DNA from: JAPHSX01 sp039714395
GTDB taxonomy: Bacteria > Pseudomonadota > Gammaproteobacteria > Thiohalomonadales > Thiohalomonadaceae
Direction of reading: 5' to 3'
DNA length: 64,000 nt
Assembly: GCA_039714395.1 (NCBI GenBank)
Contig: JBDLJH010000017.1
Coordinates: 1 to 64,000 of the forward strand
Shown: one piece after another, positions 1 through 8,042 of the stretch
Layout of the letters: each line of letters opens with the position of its first letter
Position numbering within the stretch: position 1 is the stretch's first letter
Notes under the pieces: model-generated
Told to the model about the DNA's origin: nothing
Seen by the model: only the letters and a program-made list of their open reading frames with translations
Databases searched by the model: none
Position numbers and translations under genes: made by a program

Positions 1-116
1 TGATAGCAAAACACCATGCATGTTCCCTACAAGGGTAAAAAAAGTGTTAACTCATTGATATTACAGTTGGATTTATGGGGATGCCTCAGACCCTGACCCC
101 TTTGATTATTTGGCTA

Positions 117-398
117 TCAATTGGAGTGTAGAGCCGCAAGCGCCATCAAACCTAAACCAGACAGAAAGGTGAGCCCAATAGCCACGTTCCAATAAAATTT
201 AAGTTTCTTTCCATATGACGTCAACCACATGGCATTCGGAAAAACACCAGAAGAATACAGCTCATTAAGAAAGATAGTTTTTATATATTTTTCCCTCGGC
301 AATCCGTTGCACAGTCTGAACCATATTACCTTCGAGGTAATGCCTGCAATTAAACACAGCAATACAAGTATTCCTGCAAACACACCCACTAGGCTCAT
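117..398 (-). CDS. small two-helix membrane protein next to RHS tip 1
   Basis: I do not recognise this family. The protein is about 93 residues, with two hydrophobic stretches (about residues 3-25 and 68-88) and a basic, polar middle, so it is probably an inner-membrane protein with two helices. A TTG start at 404 would overlap the RHS stop codon by two bases; the ATG at 398 is chosen because it is the first standard start. Because it abuts the 3' end of an RHS C-terminal tip in the same direction, it sits exactly where RHS immunity genes usually lie. That role is inferred from position only. No clear Shine-Dalgarno sequence is seen, so translation may be coupled to the RHS gene. Confidence 0.5.
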   Translation of the reverse strand: MSLVGVFAGILVLLCLIAGITSKVIWFRLCNGLPREKYIKTIFLNELYSSGVFPNAMWLTSYGKKLKFYWNVAIGLTFLSGLGLMALAALHSN

Positions 399-400
399 AT

Positions 401-1909
401 TCAAAATACCGATGTGGTAGCCGCCGAAATCGAACTACCAAATGCCGCATTCGCTACCGTCCCTCTAGACATATAAGCACCTACGTTACTGCGTAACCCA
501 GAAAGTGATGTATGCAATCCGGCAACATTACCGCTCACACCCCCAATACCACCTGCAAATGTTGACAAAGCGAGATCGTTCATATCAAAACAGTCAAAGT
601 TCCCACTTAGCATTTCTCCTAGCAAACTACCGTCACCTGCAAACTGACCTGTAACACTACCCACTACACCCCAACCAGCACCAGATAGCATTGAACCCAC
701 TAGCCTTGCAGGATTAGCTGTTACACCAGAAAGAAACCCCACTGACGCTGCAGCGAGTACTTGGTATGCATTTTTACCAGATGCTATAGCATTGTATGCA
801 CCAATACCCGCTCCAATTAATCCCGTAACCAGTGGAAGCGGAATGTTGCCATTCATATCTATATAATTTATTGGGTCACTGTAGCTGTACCCATATACAT
901 TCATACCACCCGCAAACCGAATCGGATCCTTAGACGTCCACCGCCCAATAACCGCATCATAATCCCGCGCCCCAAACCGAACCAGCCCGGTATGCAAATC
1001 ATAAATCCCCCCCGCAAACCCAAACGGCTGGAACCCGGGATTGGTGTCGTTGATGACATTACCAAACTCATCAAAGTCCATGCGCTGCACGATTTCGCCG
1101 GTAGCACTATTCACTACCAGACGCGGTGAGCCAAGATGGTCTGAAAGGATGCGATAACTAACGCCCTCCTTCACCATATAATCCGGCACATTGGATTTAC
1201 TGCCGTAAACAAAGCGGCTGACTACGTTCCCGGTTCCATCCAGTTCAGCAATCGGATTAAGCTGGTCGCGATAGAGGAAGCCCTGTGTCAGTTGCCCGTT
1301 GACCTTTTTTCCGACTCGGCGATTACTGGCATCAATCACATAGTCGATAGTCATGTCACCCGGCAGCACCACCTGCATCAGGTTACCCAGTACGTCGTAG
1401 CCGTATTGAGTGAGAGCGCCATCCTGGCTTTTGGCGATTAGCTCACCGTTGGGGGTATAGGCGTAGCTGGCATTACCGTAACTGATAAGGCGATCCTGGG
1501 CGTCGTAGTTAGCTGTGGCGAGCCCCAGCGGACCGTTGTAACCCAGGCGGTTGCCATTGGCATCGTAGCTGTAGGTGGAGACGAGCGTGCCGTTCTCTTT
1601 TACCGTTTCCAGATGTCCAGCGAGGTCGTAACCGTAGTCGTAGACGCTGCTAACCCCTTCGAGGCTCTCTACCTTACGGGTGATACGGCCCAGTTTGTCG
1701 CGCTGATATTGGGTGCCGTACTGTGCCGTGCCGATAACGGTGGTGGTCTGCGTTTGCAGCTCGCCAAAACCGTTGTGCACGCGGCTGGTGGTGATGTTAT
1801 CCAGCGTGGTGCCCTGTAGTAGGCCGTTGAGCGGGCTGCGAGTGAGGGGAAGTGCCTTGATTTGTTTATCCTTGTATTCATACGTCCGATTACGCTGCGC
1901 TAATCTGAG
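401..1909 (-). pseudogene. RHS-repeat core and C-terminal tip, 5'-truncated
   Basis: The frame is open from a TAG at 1910-1912 down to 401. It encodes YD repeats (for example YDANGNRL, YDAQDRL, YDVLGNL) and the RHS hallmark segment with DHLGSPR and GARDYDAVIGRWTSKDP, then a variable tip of about 150 residues. RHS proteins are large shells that carry toxic C-terminal domains. Here only the last part of the shell remains, so the gene is truncated and probably cannot make a working protein by itself; the first internal start is a GTG at 1780. The tip is rich in Gly and Ala with hydrophobic runs and shows no nuclease motif I recognise. RHS-like coding begins near 1885, beside a short palindromic repeat, which suggests a rearrangement breakpoint. 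Confidence 0.8.
913..1036. repeat. 124-bp direct repeat, RHS core copy 1
   Basis: This stretch is identical, base for base by eye, to 2644-2767. It encodes the conserved end of the RHS core (PFGFAGGIYDLHTGLVRFGA, then the DYDAVIGRWTSKDP segment). Identity stops where the two variable tips begin, the signature of tip exchange by homologous recombination. Confidence 0.93.
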
Positions 1910-1910
1910 C
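1885..1910. repeat. short imperfect palindrome at RHS breakpoint
   Basis: The sequence contains GATTACGC-tgc-GCTAATC with one bulged C, a seven-pair stem. It resembles the widespread intergenic palindromes of the type GGATTACGCT/AGCGTAATCC found in many proteobacteria (from memory, not searched). It lies exactly where recognisable RHS coding sequence starts, so it probably marks an insertion or recombination point. Confidence 0.45.
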
Positions 1911-1938
1911 TACGGGCCTTGGAACCTGAATTCACCGA

Positions 1939-2145
1939 TTATTTCATCATTAACATGGCAACAAAGAAAATCTGAACACATACCCCCAATATTGCCAATG
2001 GTACTGCAACTTTCATTAACGTTAATATTGCAGTTTTTTTCTCCCGTTCTCTTAATACACCTTTATAAAAACGAACTAGATGCTTTAATAACCATAAAAG
2101 AAACAAAATCACTATTATTTCAATTACAACAAGAAGAAGATTCAT
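1939..2145 (-). CDS. small two-helix membrane protein next to RHS tip 2
   Basis: The product is 68 residues and starts MNLLLVVIEI. It has an N-terminal hydrophobic helix (residues 2-22), a strongly basic centre (KHLVRFYKGVLREREKK) and a second helix (about 46-66). The ATG at 2145 is preceded by a good GGAGG at the right distance; a longer frame from 2172 has no such site and would overlap the RHS stop. It begins ten bases after the end of the second RHS tip on the same strand. No family is recognised. Position and membrane nature suggest an immunity protein for the neighbouring tip, but that is inference. It shows no obvious sequence similarity to the small protein after tip 1, apart from topology. 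Confidence 0.6.
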   Translation of the reverse strand: MNLLLVVIEIIVILFLLWLLKHLVRFYKGVLREREKKTAILTLMKVAVPLAILGVCVQIFFVAMLMMK

Positions 2146-2155
2146 ACATCCTCCC

Positions 2156-2767
2156 TCATTCTCTATTACCATATTCTGAAGATGACGACTCTAGCCAGCC
2201 AGCAATATCAAGAAAGTCTTCTATCGATTTAGGACTCATTGCTGCTTTTGCCGCACCAGAAGTAGATCCAAATGTATCAGCAATTTTACCAATTCTTGCT
2301 CCAGGATTTCCAGCGAGAGAACCAGCTACATATTCAGCTGCGCCAGGACAATCTGTTTCATATAGAGCGTTCATCATTCCTATTCCGGCATTAGCCATAT
2401 TATACATTCCACCTGCAGCCACGGCCATTGCAGGCACAAAAGCAAGCGTAGATCCTCCAAACGTAACTGGAGCTCCTGCGATCGATCCAACCATACCAAC
2501 CACCCCAACAACTGCACTAGCTGTACTTAATAAAAAACTACCTGTATTTATTGCTAAACTCGTTAGGTTAACAAGTCCGGTTGGATCTACAAAATTAACC
2601 GGATCCCCCAAAACATAGGCATAAAGATTAGCATCCCCCCCATCAAACCGAATCGGATCCTTAGACGTCCACCGCCCAATAACCGCATCATAATCCCGCG
2701 CCCCAAACCGAACCAGCCCGGTATGCAAATCATAAATCCCCCCCGCAAACCCAAACGGCTGGAACCC
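2156..2767 (-). pseudogene. orphan RHS C-terminal tip (displaced)
   Basis: The fragment starts inside the RHS core repeat (frame open through GFQPFGFAGG) and continues into a tip of about 165 residues different from tip 1. There is no start codon or ribosome site for the core, and the RHS homology ends abruptly at 2767, where the transposase-element border begins. It is therefore a displaced tip, a silent cassette that could be joined to an RHS core by recombination through the 124-bp repeat. The tip is Gly/Ala/Val-rich with several hydrophobic runs (about 45-110), then a short polar end, which would fit a membrane-acting effector more than an enzyme. No catalytic motif is visible. Confidence 0.8.
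2644..2767. repeat. 124-bp direct repeat, RHS core copy 2
   Basis: Second copy of the repeat at 913-1036, same orientation, offset 1731 bp. Recombination between the copies would delete tip 1 and its partner gene or swap tips. Confidence 0.93.
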
Positions 2768-2779
2768 TAAAAAAAAACC

Positions 2780-2807
2780 GGGTCAGAGAGCAATTGTTTC
2801 TAATATA
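2780..2807. repeat. left inverted repeat of Y1 element
   Basis: 28 bp, the exact reverse complement of 3594-3621. It is followed by 69 bp before the transposase start. Confidence 0.9.
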
Positions 2808-2876
2808 CCCAGTTGCTAATATATCTACAGACATTTCGTAATAACTCAATGCGATAAATTCACACGGAGGTGAATG

Positions 2877-3593
2877 ATGCCACGTAAGCCCCGCTTTAAT
2901 CTTATTGGTGTTCCTCAGCATGTCATTCAGCGCGGTAATAACCGCGAACCGTGTTTCTATGCCGAAGAAGACTATCGACGCTACCTGGATGACCTACGTG
3001 AGTCTGCGGCAAAGTACGATTGTCGTATTCACGCCTATGTTCTTATGACTAACCATGTTCACTTGCTGGTGACTCCGATGGTGGATCATGGGATCTCACA
3101 AATGATGCAGGCTCTGGGACGTCGCTATGTTCACTTCATCAATAAAACCTACAAGCGCTCCGGTACTCTCTGGGAGGGGCGTTACAAGTCCAGTCTCATT
3201 GATAGTGATGCTTATCTGTTCGCGTGTATGCGCTATATAGAGCTAAACCCAATACGTGCCAGTATGGTGAGTCATGCGGGAGAATATAAGTGGTCGAGTT
3301 ATCATACGAATGCACAAGGCGAGGATGATTCTCTTATCGAGAAACACCCCTTGTATACGGAGCTAGGGAATAGTCAGGAGGAGCGGCAACTAGCCTATCG
3401 TGAGTTGTTTCGTCATCATGTAGAAAATGACACGCTGCATGAGATACGGGAATCGCTTAATCACGAATTGGTGCTTGGTCGCTCCTATTTTAAAGACAAG
3501 ATTGAAGAGATGACTCAACGGCAGACGAGAATGGGCGAGCCTGGAAGGCCAAGGGTAGAAGAAGAGCCAGGTGTGTATTGGGTTGGGTATTAG
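2877..3593 (+). CDS. REP-associated-type Y1 (HUH) transposase
   Basis: A single-strand DNA transposase of the Y1/TnpA-REP class, 238 residues. The N-terminal domain shows MPRKPRF, then the HUH metal motif NHVHLL (His60, His62), the LWEGRYKSS segment, and the candidate catalytic tyrosine in MRYIELNP (Tyr120). The C-terminal part is basic and helical, and ends in a Pro/Glu-rich tail. The second of two adjacent ATGs (2877) is preferred: GGAGG at 2866-2870 lies six bases upstream, against three for 2874. The enzyme cuts and joins DNA at hairpin sites. The gene is intact and flanked by perfect inverted sequences, so the element may still be active. Confidence 0.9.
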   Translation: MPRKPRFNLIGVPQHVIQRGNNREPCFYAEEDYRRYLDDLRESAAKYDCRIHAYVLMTNHVHLLVTPMVDHGISQMMQALGRRYVHFINKTYKRSGTLWEGRYKSSLIDSDAYLFACMRYIELNPIRASMVSHAGEYKWSSYHTNAQGEDDSLIEKHPLYTELGNSQEERQLAYRELFRHHVENDTLHEIRESLNHELVLGRSYFKDKIEEMTQRQTRMGEPGRPRVEEEPGVYWVGY

Positions 3594-3621
3594 TATATTA
3601 GAAACAATTGCTCTCTGACCC
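3594..3621. repeat. right inverted repeat of Y1 element
   Basis: 28 bp, the exact reverse complement of 2780-2807. It begins immediately after the transposase stop codon and ends 13 bp before the end of the cytochrome b gene. Confidence 0.9.
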
Positions 3622-3634
3622 AGTTTATCCCAGT

Positions 3635-4279
3635 TTATCCGCGGTGTTGCTCCTCCAGGTAAGCCTTTTCCGCCTCGGTCAGCTCAACCTCGTCATGGCC
3701 ATTTAACATCGGTCTGAGATGATGGATAAAAGACTCTCCGGTTGTTAGCAGGTAGAGGTGGATAATGACGAATGCACCTATGGCATAGGCCGCAGCAATG
3801 TGTGCCAGAGCCACCACCTCCAGCATGGCCCCGGCAGAGGCATCGGGTCGCCACAGGAAGTAGCTGAAATAGGCGAGCCCCGACAGCCACACTGCCGGGA
3901 ACAGCAGCAGTTTAAGGCCGAGATAGGAGAGCGCCTGCAGCGGATTGTGCTTGCGCCAGTAGGCCTTGTGATAAGGGTGGCGTTCACCGTGGAAAATACC
4001 GTAAACATAGTAGCGCACTACTTGCCACAGGCCCTGAGTGGTCGGCATGTAGTGGCGCCAGGTACCGGTAGTCAGGTGCCAGAATATCGCCAGCAGCCAG
4101 AGTACGATTAGGGCCATGGCAGCGACGGTGTGTATGAGCACGGCGCTGTCAAAATCGATAAGCTGATAGCTGCCGTGAATGGCAAAACCGGTGTAGAGCT
4201 GCACAAAGATCAGCAGTGCCTGCCCCCAGTGCCAGAAACGCTCAAAGCGGCTAAAGATCATGACACGATGCAGTCCCAT
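3635..4279 (-). CDS. membrane cytochrome b, partner of octaheme cytochrome
   Basis: A 214-residue di-heme cytochrome b561-like membrane protein. It has four hydrophobic helices with histidines suited to heme b ligation (FWHWGQ near residue 15, IHTVAAM, IFWHLTTG, and a late VIIHLYLL). It should pass electrons between the quinone pool and the octaheme cytochrome encoded just upstream. The start is the ATG at 4279, which shares its A with the upstream stop (TAATG) and follows GGAGAG; a longer reading frame to 4381 lies inside the octaheme gene and is not needed. The C-terminus is acidic and cytoplasmic-looking. The tight overlap implies one transcript and translational coupling. The exact electron direction is not shown by sequence. 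Confidence 0.85.
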   Translation of the reverse strand: MGLHRVMIFSRFERFWHWGQALLIFVQLYTGFAIHGSYQLIDFDSAVLIHTVAAMALIVLWLLAIFWHLTTGTWRHYMPTTQGLWQVVRYYVYGIFHGERHPYHKAYWRKHNPLQALSYLGLKLLLFPAVWLSGLAYFSYFLWRPDASAGAMLEVVALAHIAAAYAIGAFVIIHLYLLTTGESFIHHLRPMLNGHDEVELTEAEKAYLEEQHRG

Positions 4280-5949
4280 TACACTCTCCTTTTCCGGGCA
4301 GCAAGATAACGCAGTCCGGCATGGCCGAACACCCCGAGCAGTGTGGCCGCAATGAGGAGCATTCCCAGCAGATCCAGCCACTCACGCCGGTCGCGCCCCG
4401 GCAGATAGACCCCCGGCAGACGCGCCAGCCGACCATCACGGCTGTGACACTCGCTACACGAGATGGCGTTCTCCTTCGGCGCGACCATGTGGGTAATGGG
4501 CCAGGAGGAGACGGTCTCAATAAAGCCATGTTCACCACTGTAGGGGATCTGATTTTTTTCCATGCCACGCTCTATCGCCTGGGCAAAATCGTAGTTGCCC
4601 CAGAATGCCTGCTCGTCGTCTCCCCACAGGTGCATGTAGACCAGGGTGTTGTTGACCTTGTCGTAGGGCTGCACCGTGTGCATCAGTTTAAAGGGCCAGA
4701 TCCGTGAGGCGGAATCATCCGCAGAACCGTTGAAGCGGTTGATGGGAACCGGTGTCTGTGCCGGGTCGAAGTGCGTGTCGATGGTGGTGTAGATCATCTG
4801 CCCATCGAACCAGGCGTACTCCGGCACCAGATCCTCAGCAAAGGTGAAGCTCCCCTTAATCGACTTGTAGGTGGCGCGATGGGCCCCGTCACCCTGAGTG
4901 TAGTTTTTCTCCTTGTAGCCGGCACCATCCCGTAATCTTCCTGCGGTGCGCCAGTCCCACTCGGTAATGGTGGCCACCCCGCCGCGGGCCATGGTGGGAA
5001 TGTGGCAGCTCTGGCAGGCCACACGCGCCACGTGGTGGTTAAGCTTGGCGCCGATAAATTCTGCCGCCGGGTGTGGTGCGGTGCCGTGGCACGACTCGCA
5101 GCTGTTCACATCGCGGCGTAGCCCCGGCTTCACCGCCCCTTCTGTGTCCCTGGCAATGACGTTGTAACGGCTGCCACTGATAAGGTGGCGGCTACTGATG
5201 TGGCAGTTGGTGCAGCTGAAGTTGAGGCCCTGCTCATCCATATGCACATCGAGCTGCCGGTTTGGGTGTTTCAGCGATGAGTCGAGGTCGCCATGTTTAA
5301 CCCCATCGCCACCCCCGCCGTAGAAGTGGCAGGCTCCGCAATTTTCCCGCCCTGGCAGACCAACGCTCTGCGCCACCTCGGCCAGGTCTATCGGGGCCTT
5401 GCCTTCGAACATAACGGTACAGGCCTGATTGCCTGGGCTGTTGGGCGTCTTGTAGTAAGTGCCACTACGGTCATGGCAAATGAGGCAGTCTACATTCTGC
5501 TGTTTGCTAAAATCGAAGCTTTCATCCTTCCAGCCATAACCGGCATGACACTGGGCACACATCCCCTCGTTGCCGCGGGAATTGGTGCAGAAGTTATTGA
5601 TTACCCGGCGTTTACCCAGTTTCTGTCCGGTGACCGGGTGGGTGTAGTCCCAAGTCCAGTGAATCGACTCAATGAACTGCTTACCGCTCTCGGTGTGGCA
5701 TTCAAGGCACTGCTCTGTCACTTCACTGCCGTGGCTAAACTCTTGCTGCAGCTCGCGAAACTTGCGGTGATCGGCTGAGGAGTCTGAATCACTCCTGCTG
5801 GAGGGCTGGGTATCGGTGGTAACGCGAAAGTTCATATCTGCATCGACAGCGCCCTGCTCCTCGGCAAAGAGCGGGGAACAGACCTGGAGGAGCACCAGAA
5901 GAGCGAGGAAAGAGAGTGGAGCATAGAGTGAACACCGCACCGTTATCAT
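4279..5949 (-). CDS. octaheme c-type cytochrome, tetrathionate reductase (OTR) family
   Basis: The protein has 556 residues with a signal peptide (about 6-29) and eight CxxCH heme sites: CLECH 81-85, CAQCH 131-135, CLICH 155-159, CGACH 204-208, CTNCH 246-250, CESCH 284-288, CQSCH 312-316 and CSECH 498-502. The long gap before the last site matches the octaheme tetrathionate reductase family, whose Shewanella member reduces tetrathionate, nitrite and hydroxylamine in vitro. A hydrophobic helix near residues 526-548, followed by ARKRR, anchors it to the membrane with the hemes in the periplasm. ATG 5949 is preceded by GGAGGAGAAAGGA; a GTG at 5964 would fall upstream of that site and is rejected. 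The natural substrate cannot be fixed from sequence. Confidence 0.88.
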   Translation of the reverse strand: MITVRCSLYAPLSFLALLVLLQVCSPLFAEEQGAVDADMNFRVTTDTQPSSRSDSDSSADHRKFRELQQEFSHGSEVTEQCLECHTESGKQFIESIHWTWDYTHPVTGQKLGKRRVINNFCTNSRGNEGMCAQCHAGYGWKDESFDFSKQQNVDCLICHDRSGTYYKTPNSPGNQACTVMFEGKAPIDLAEVAQSVGLPGRENCGACHFYGGGGDGVKHGDLDSSLKHPNRQLDVHMDEQGLNFSCTNCHISSRHLISGSRYNVIARDTEGAVKPGLRRDVNSCESCHGTAPHPAAEFIGAKLNHHVARVACQSCHIPTMARGGVATITEWDWRTAGRLRDGAGYKEKNYTQGDGAHRATYKSIKGSFTFAEDLVPEYAWFDGQMIYTTIDTHFDPAQTPVPINRFNGSADDSASRIWPFKLMHTVQPYDKVNNTLVYMHLWGDDEQAFWGNYDFAQAIERGMEKNQIPYSGEHGFIETVSSWPITHMVAPKENAISCSECHSRDGRLARLPGVYLPGRDRREWLDLLGMLLIAATLLGVFGHAGLRYLAARKRRV

Positions 5950-5986
5950 TCCTTTCTCCTCCACGAAAATTAACCTTATAAACTAT

Positions 5987-6015
5987 AGTAAATATTTGGC
6001 GAAAAACCGAGTCAA
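5987..6015 (-). promoter_or_regulatory. putative sigma70 promoter of octaheme operon
   Basis: Read on the minus strand: TTGACT (6015-6010), a 17-bp spacer, then TTTACT (5992-5987), about 40 bp upstream of the octaheme start. The -35 matches five of six bases and the -10 four of six. The -35 lies inside a degenerate copy of the Y1-element end sequence. Confidence 0.4.
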
Positions 6016-6024
6016 AGAGCAATA
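6002..6024. repeat. degenerate copy of Y1-element end
   Basis: Compared with 2773-2795 it matches at 20 of 23 positions (AAAAACCGaGTCAaAGAGCA). It has no transposase next to it. With the inverted copy at 3594-3621 it brackets the octaheme/cytochrome b module. The remaining 300 bases up to the next gene hold the inverted repeat at 6087-6109 and no convincing gene. Confidence 0.5.
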
Positions 6025-6086
6025 TTTGCTTATATTCTAATAACCGTGAACAGACCATGGTTTTAACTTATAGTGGCCTTAATAGA

Positions 6087-6109
6087 AATCAATCACTAAC
6101 AGATTGATT
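6087..6109. promoter_or_regulatory. perfect 8-bp inverted repeat, possible operator
   Basis: AATCAATC-actaaca-GATTGATT lies between the divergent octaheme operon and the diguanylate cyclase gene. The half-site order is the reverse of an FNR box, so a different dimeric regulator is more likely. The site is seen directly; its function is inference. Confidence 0.4.
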
Positions 6110-6320
6110 AAGGATGATTCATATGATCACTATGCATGGAGAGCATCAAGTCTCACCGCCTAATCTCCACTACACCATCCAGTGTGTTGCAATAATCGTT
6201 AGGCTGGCCTTGATGAGGAACAGGACTACCGGTTTTATCCAGAGTGACTGGAAACCAAAGGGGCAAAACCTGAGCATGGTTTTTACTAAGGGTATTAATT
6301 ACGGTGAATGAATACACAGT

Positions 6321-7829
6321 ATGAAACAAAGAGTTCGACAGCCAATTAGTATTCGCAATCTAACCACCCGCAATGTGGTAATTCTCTTTGTCGCGATTGG
6401 ACTGATGGTGGCCTTTACCCTGTATGCCGGGGTGCAATATGAGAAAAGTTACCGTAGTGAGCGTGAGCATGCTGAGCGCCTGCTGATTGCCAGGAGCATT
6501 TCTGAACAGCTCACTATCTACCAACGTCTGGTCGATGGCATTGCAACTGAATATCAGCTTATTGATATGCTTCGTTTTAAGCAGGTCGAATTGGCAGAAG
6601 GGTGGGCCGTGCGACTACGTAGTTTGATTCCTAACAGTATCGGCCTATCTCTAATACTACCTGATGGAACCATCCTTGGAGAGCGTGAAAACCTGATGAT
6701 GGGTGAGGCCTGTATTCGTGATTTTAAGAGTGTAATTGCAGGAGAGTATATCCCCCAGCCACCGGTTCATCATGAGAATGATAATATGCGCCACTTTGAT
6801 GTGCTATCCAAGGTCTATGATGACGGTGAAATTATAGGTGCCGTATTTGTTAGTTTTGACATTAAGGTGATCGAGGAACAAGTCTCTACACTACTGACAG
6901 ATGATGGTCATTTGTTGGTGAAGGATGGGCGCGGTATTAATATTGCGGATGCCGGTCATGATAATCACTCGTCTTATGAAAAGCCTGAGGGTATCCAGAT
7001 TCCGCAAAGTGACTGGATGCTGCATATGATGATTGAACCCAAAGGTATGGTGCCGATGTTTACGGCTTTTGCTGTCGGCACAATGGTTCTTTTTACTATT
7101 GTTGGCTTTGTTTTTTTCGGTATGACGCGCCGTGTCTCTGGTTTCTTTGGGCGTGATCTTGAACTTATCAAGGACGAGTTATACACGCTAAGAAATGGTT
7201 TCCGTAATAATGAAAAAACCATTTCCGGTTTAATAGAAACCAGCACGGTTATGGAAGAAATAAACCAGATAATGGATCAAATTGAGAATCATCAAAATGA
7301 GTTAAAACATCTCAGTTTGACTGATGAGATGACAGGGCAACTCAATCGTCGTGGCTTTTATGAGAAAGTGGATTACATTATGGAGCTGACCAAACGAGGA
7401 ACGCCCTGTTACCTGATTCAATTTGATCTCGATGATTTTAAAAAGTGCAATGATAAGTATGGTCATGCCATGGGAGATCAGGTGCTGAAAATATTCTCTT
7501 CTGCACTTCAATCTAACTGTCGTTCAACCGATATCTGTGCACGCCTAGGAGGTGATGAATTTGTTGTCGTTGTGGTGAACTACACGAGTAATGAAATTGA
7601 GCAGTGGTATAAAAATATTATACATTTATTTAATGAGCAGCAGAGACCATACGCAGCCAACTACGGATTAAATAGTTTTTGTGGCGCCAGTGCCGGTGCA
7701 GTACGTTTATCCGATAGTCACGGTGATATTGATCACATATTGAAGTGTGCCGACAACGCTCTTTACCAGGTTAAGGAGAGTGGAAGAGGGCGCCTGGATA
7801 TTGTCGAAGAAGTATTATTTGTCTCGTAA
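6321..7829 (+). CDS. diguanylate cyclase with periplasmic sensor domain
   Basis: A 502-residue inner-membrane protein that should make cyclic di-GMP from two GTP. A first helix (about 19-40), a periplasmic region of about 200 residues with a Cache-like pattern (one central Cys, many aromatic and acidic residues), a second helix (about 244-266), a coiled linker, then the GGDEF domain with an exact GGDEF at 410-414. An inhibitory RxxD (RSTD) sits five residues before it, so product inhibition is expected. No EAL domain is present. It is divergent from the octaheme cytochrome operon across about 370 bp containing an inverted repeat. The ligand is unknown. Confidence 0.9.
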   Translation: MKQRVRQPISIRNLTTRNVVILFVAIGLMVAFTLYAGVQYEKSYRSEREHAERLLIARSISEQLTIYQRLVDGIATEYQLIDMLRFKQVELAEGWAVRLRSLIPNSIGLSLILPDGTILGERENLMMGEACIRDFKSVIAGEYIPQPPVHHENDNMRHFDVLSKVYDDGEIIGAVFVSFDIKVIEEQVSTLLTDDGHLLVKDGRGINIADAGHDNHSSYEKPEGIQIPQSDWMLHMMIEPKGMVPMFTAFAVGTMVLFTIVGFVFFGMTRRVSGFFGRDLELIKDELYTLRNGFRNNEKTISGLIETSTVMEEINQIMDQIENHQNELKHLSLTDEMTGQLNRRGFYEKVDYIMELTKRGTPCYLIQFDLDDFKKCNDKYGHAMGDQVLKIFSSALQSNCRSTDICARLGGDEFVVVVVNYTSNEIEQWYKNIIHLFNEQQRPYAANYGLNSFCGASAGAVRLSDSHGDIDHILKCADNALYQVKESGRGRLDIVEEVLFVS

Positions 7830-8042
7830 ATAAGAAAGTCCCCTTATAAGGCAACCGCCCTATAATTAATAAGTAAATCAAGTAGCTAGGAACCAGGAAC
7901 CAGGTGTGAAAGGACGAAACAGGCCTTGACCATTTGAAATGAAGGAAAATCTCCTTGTCCTGTTTTCTCTTTGACAGGAAGTAGCGTAGAAAGAGTTCTA
8001 CCACTGGTCTATAGTGTTTCTTTTATATTTTTAGAGGATATG

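Larger units (their letters stand above)
2780..3621. mobile_element. Y1-transposase element with inverted ends
   Basis: An 842-bp unit bounded by perfect 28-bp inverted copies (2780-2807 and 3594-3621) of a sequence beginning GGGTCAGAGAGCAATTG. It contains only the transposase gene at 2877-3593. Similarity continues a few bases outward on both sides (an A-rich run, then C). The left end abuts the truncated RHS core repeat, so the insertion or a later deletion cut that gene. Elements of this Y1 class normally act through hairpins at their ends rather than classical DDE-type terminal repeats, and the long perfect inverted copies are notable. Confidence 0.75.

Noticed and set aside
89..105. GACCCTGACCCCTTTGA resembling another copy of the Y1-element end
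   Set aside because: Only a short GTCAGGG-like core is shared; similarity is too weak to call.
6114..6311. 65-codon open frame upstream of the diguanylate cyclase
   Set aside because: No convincing family pattern or composition, and the ribosome site is poor. It lies in a likely regulatory region.
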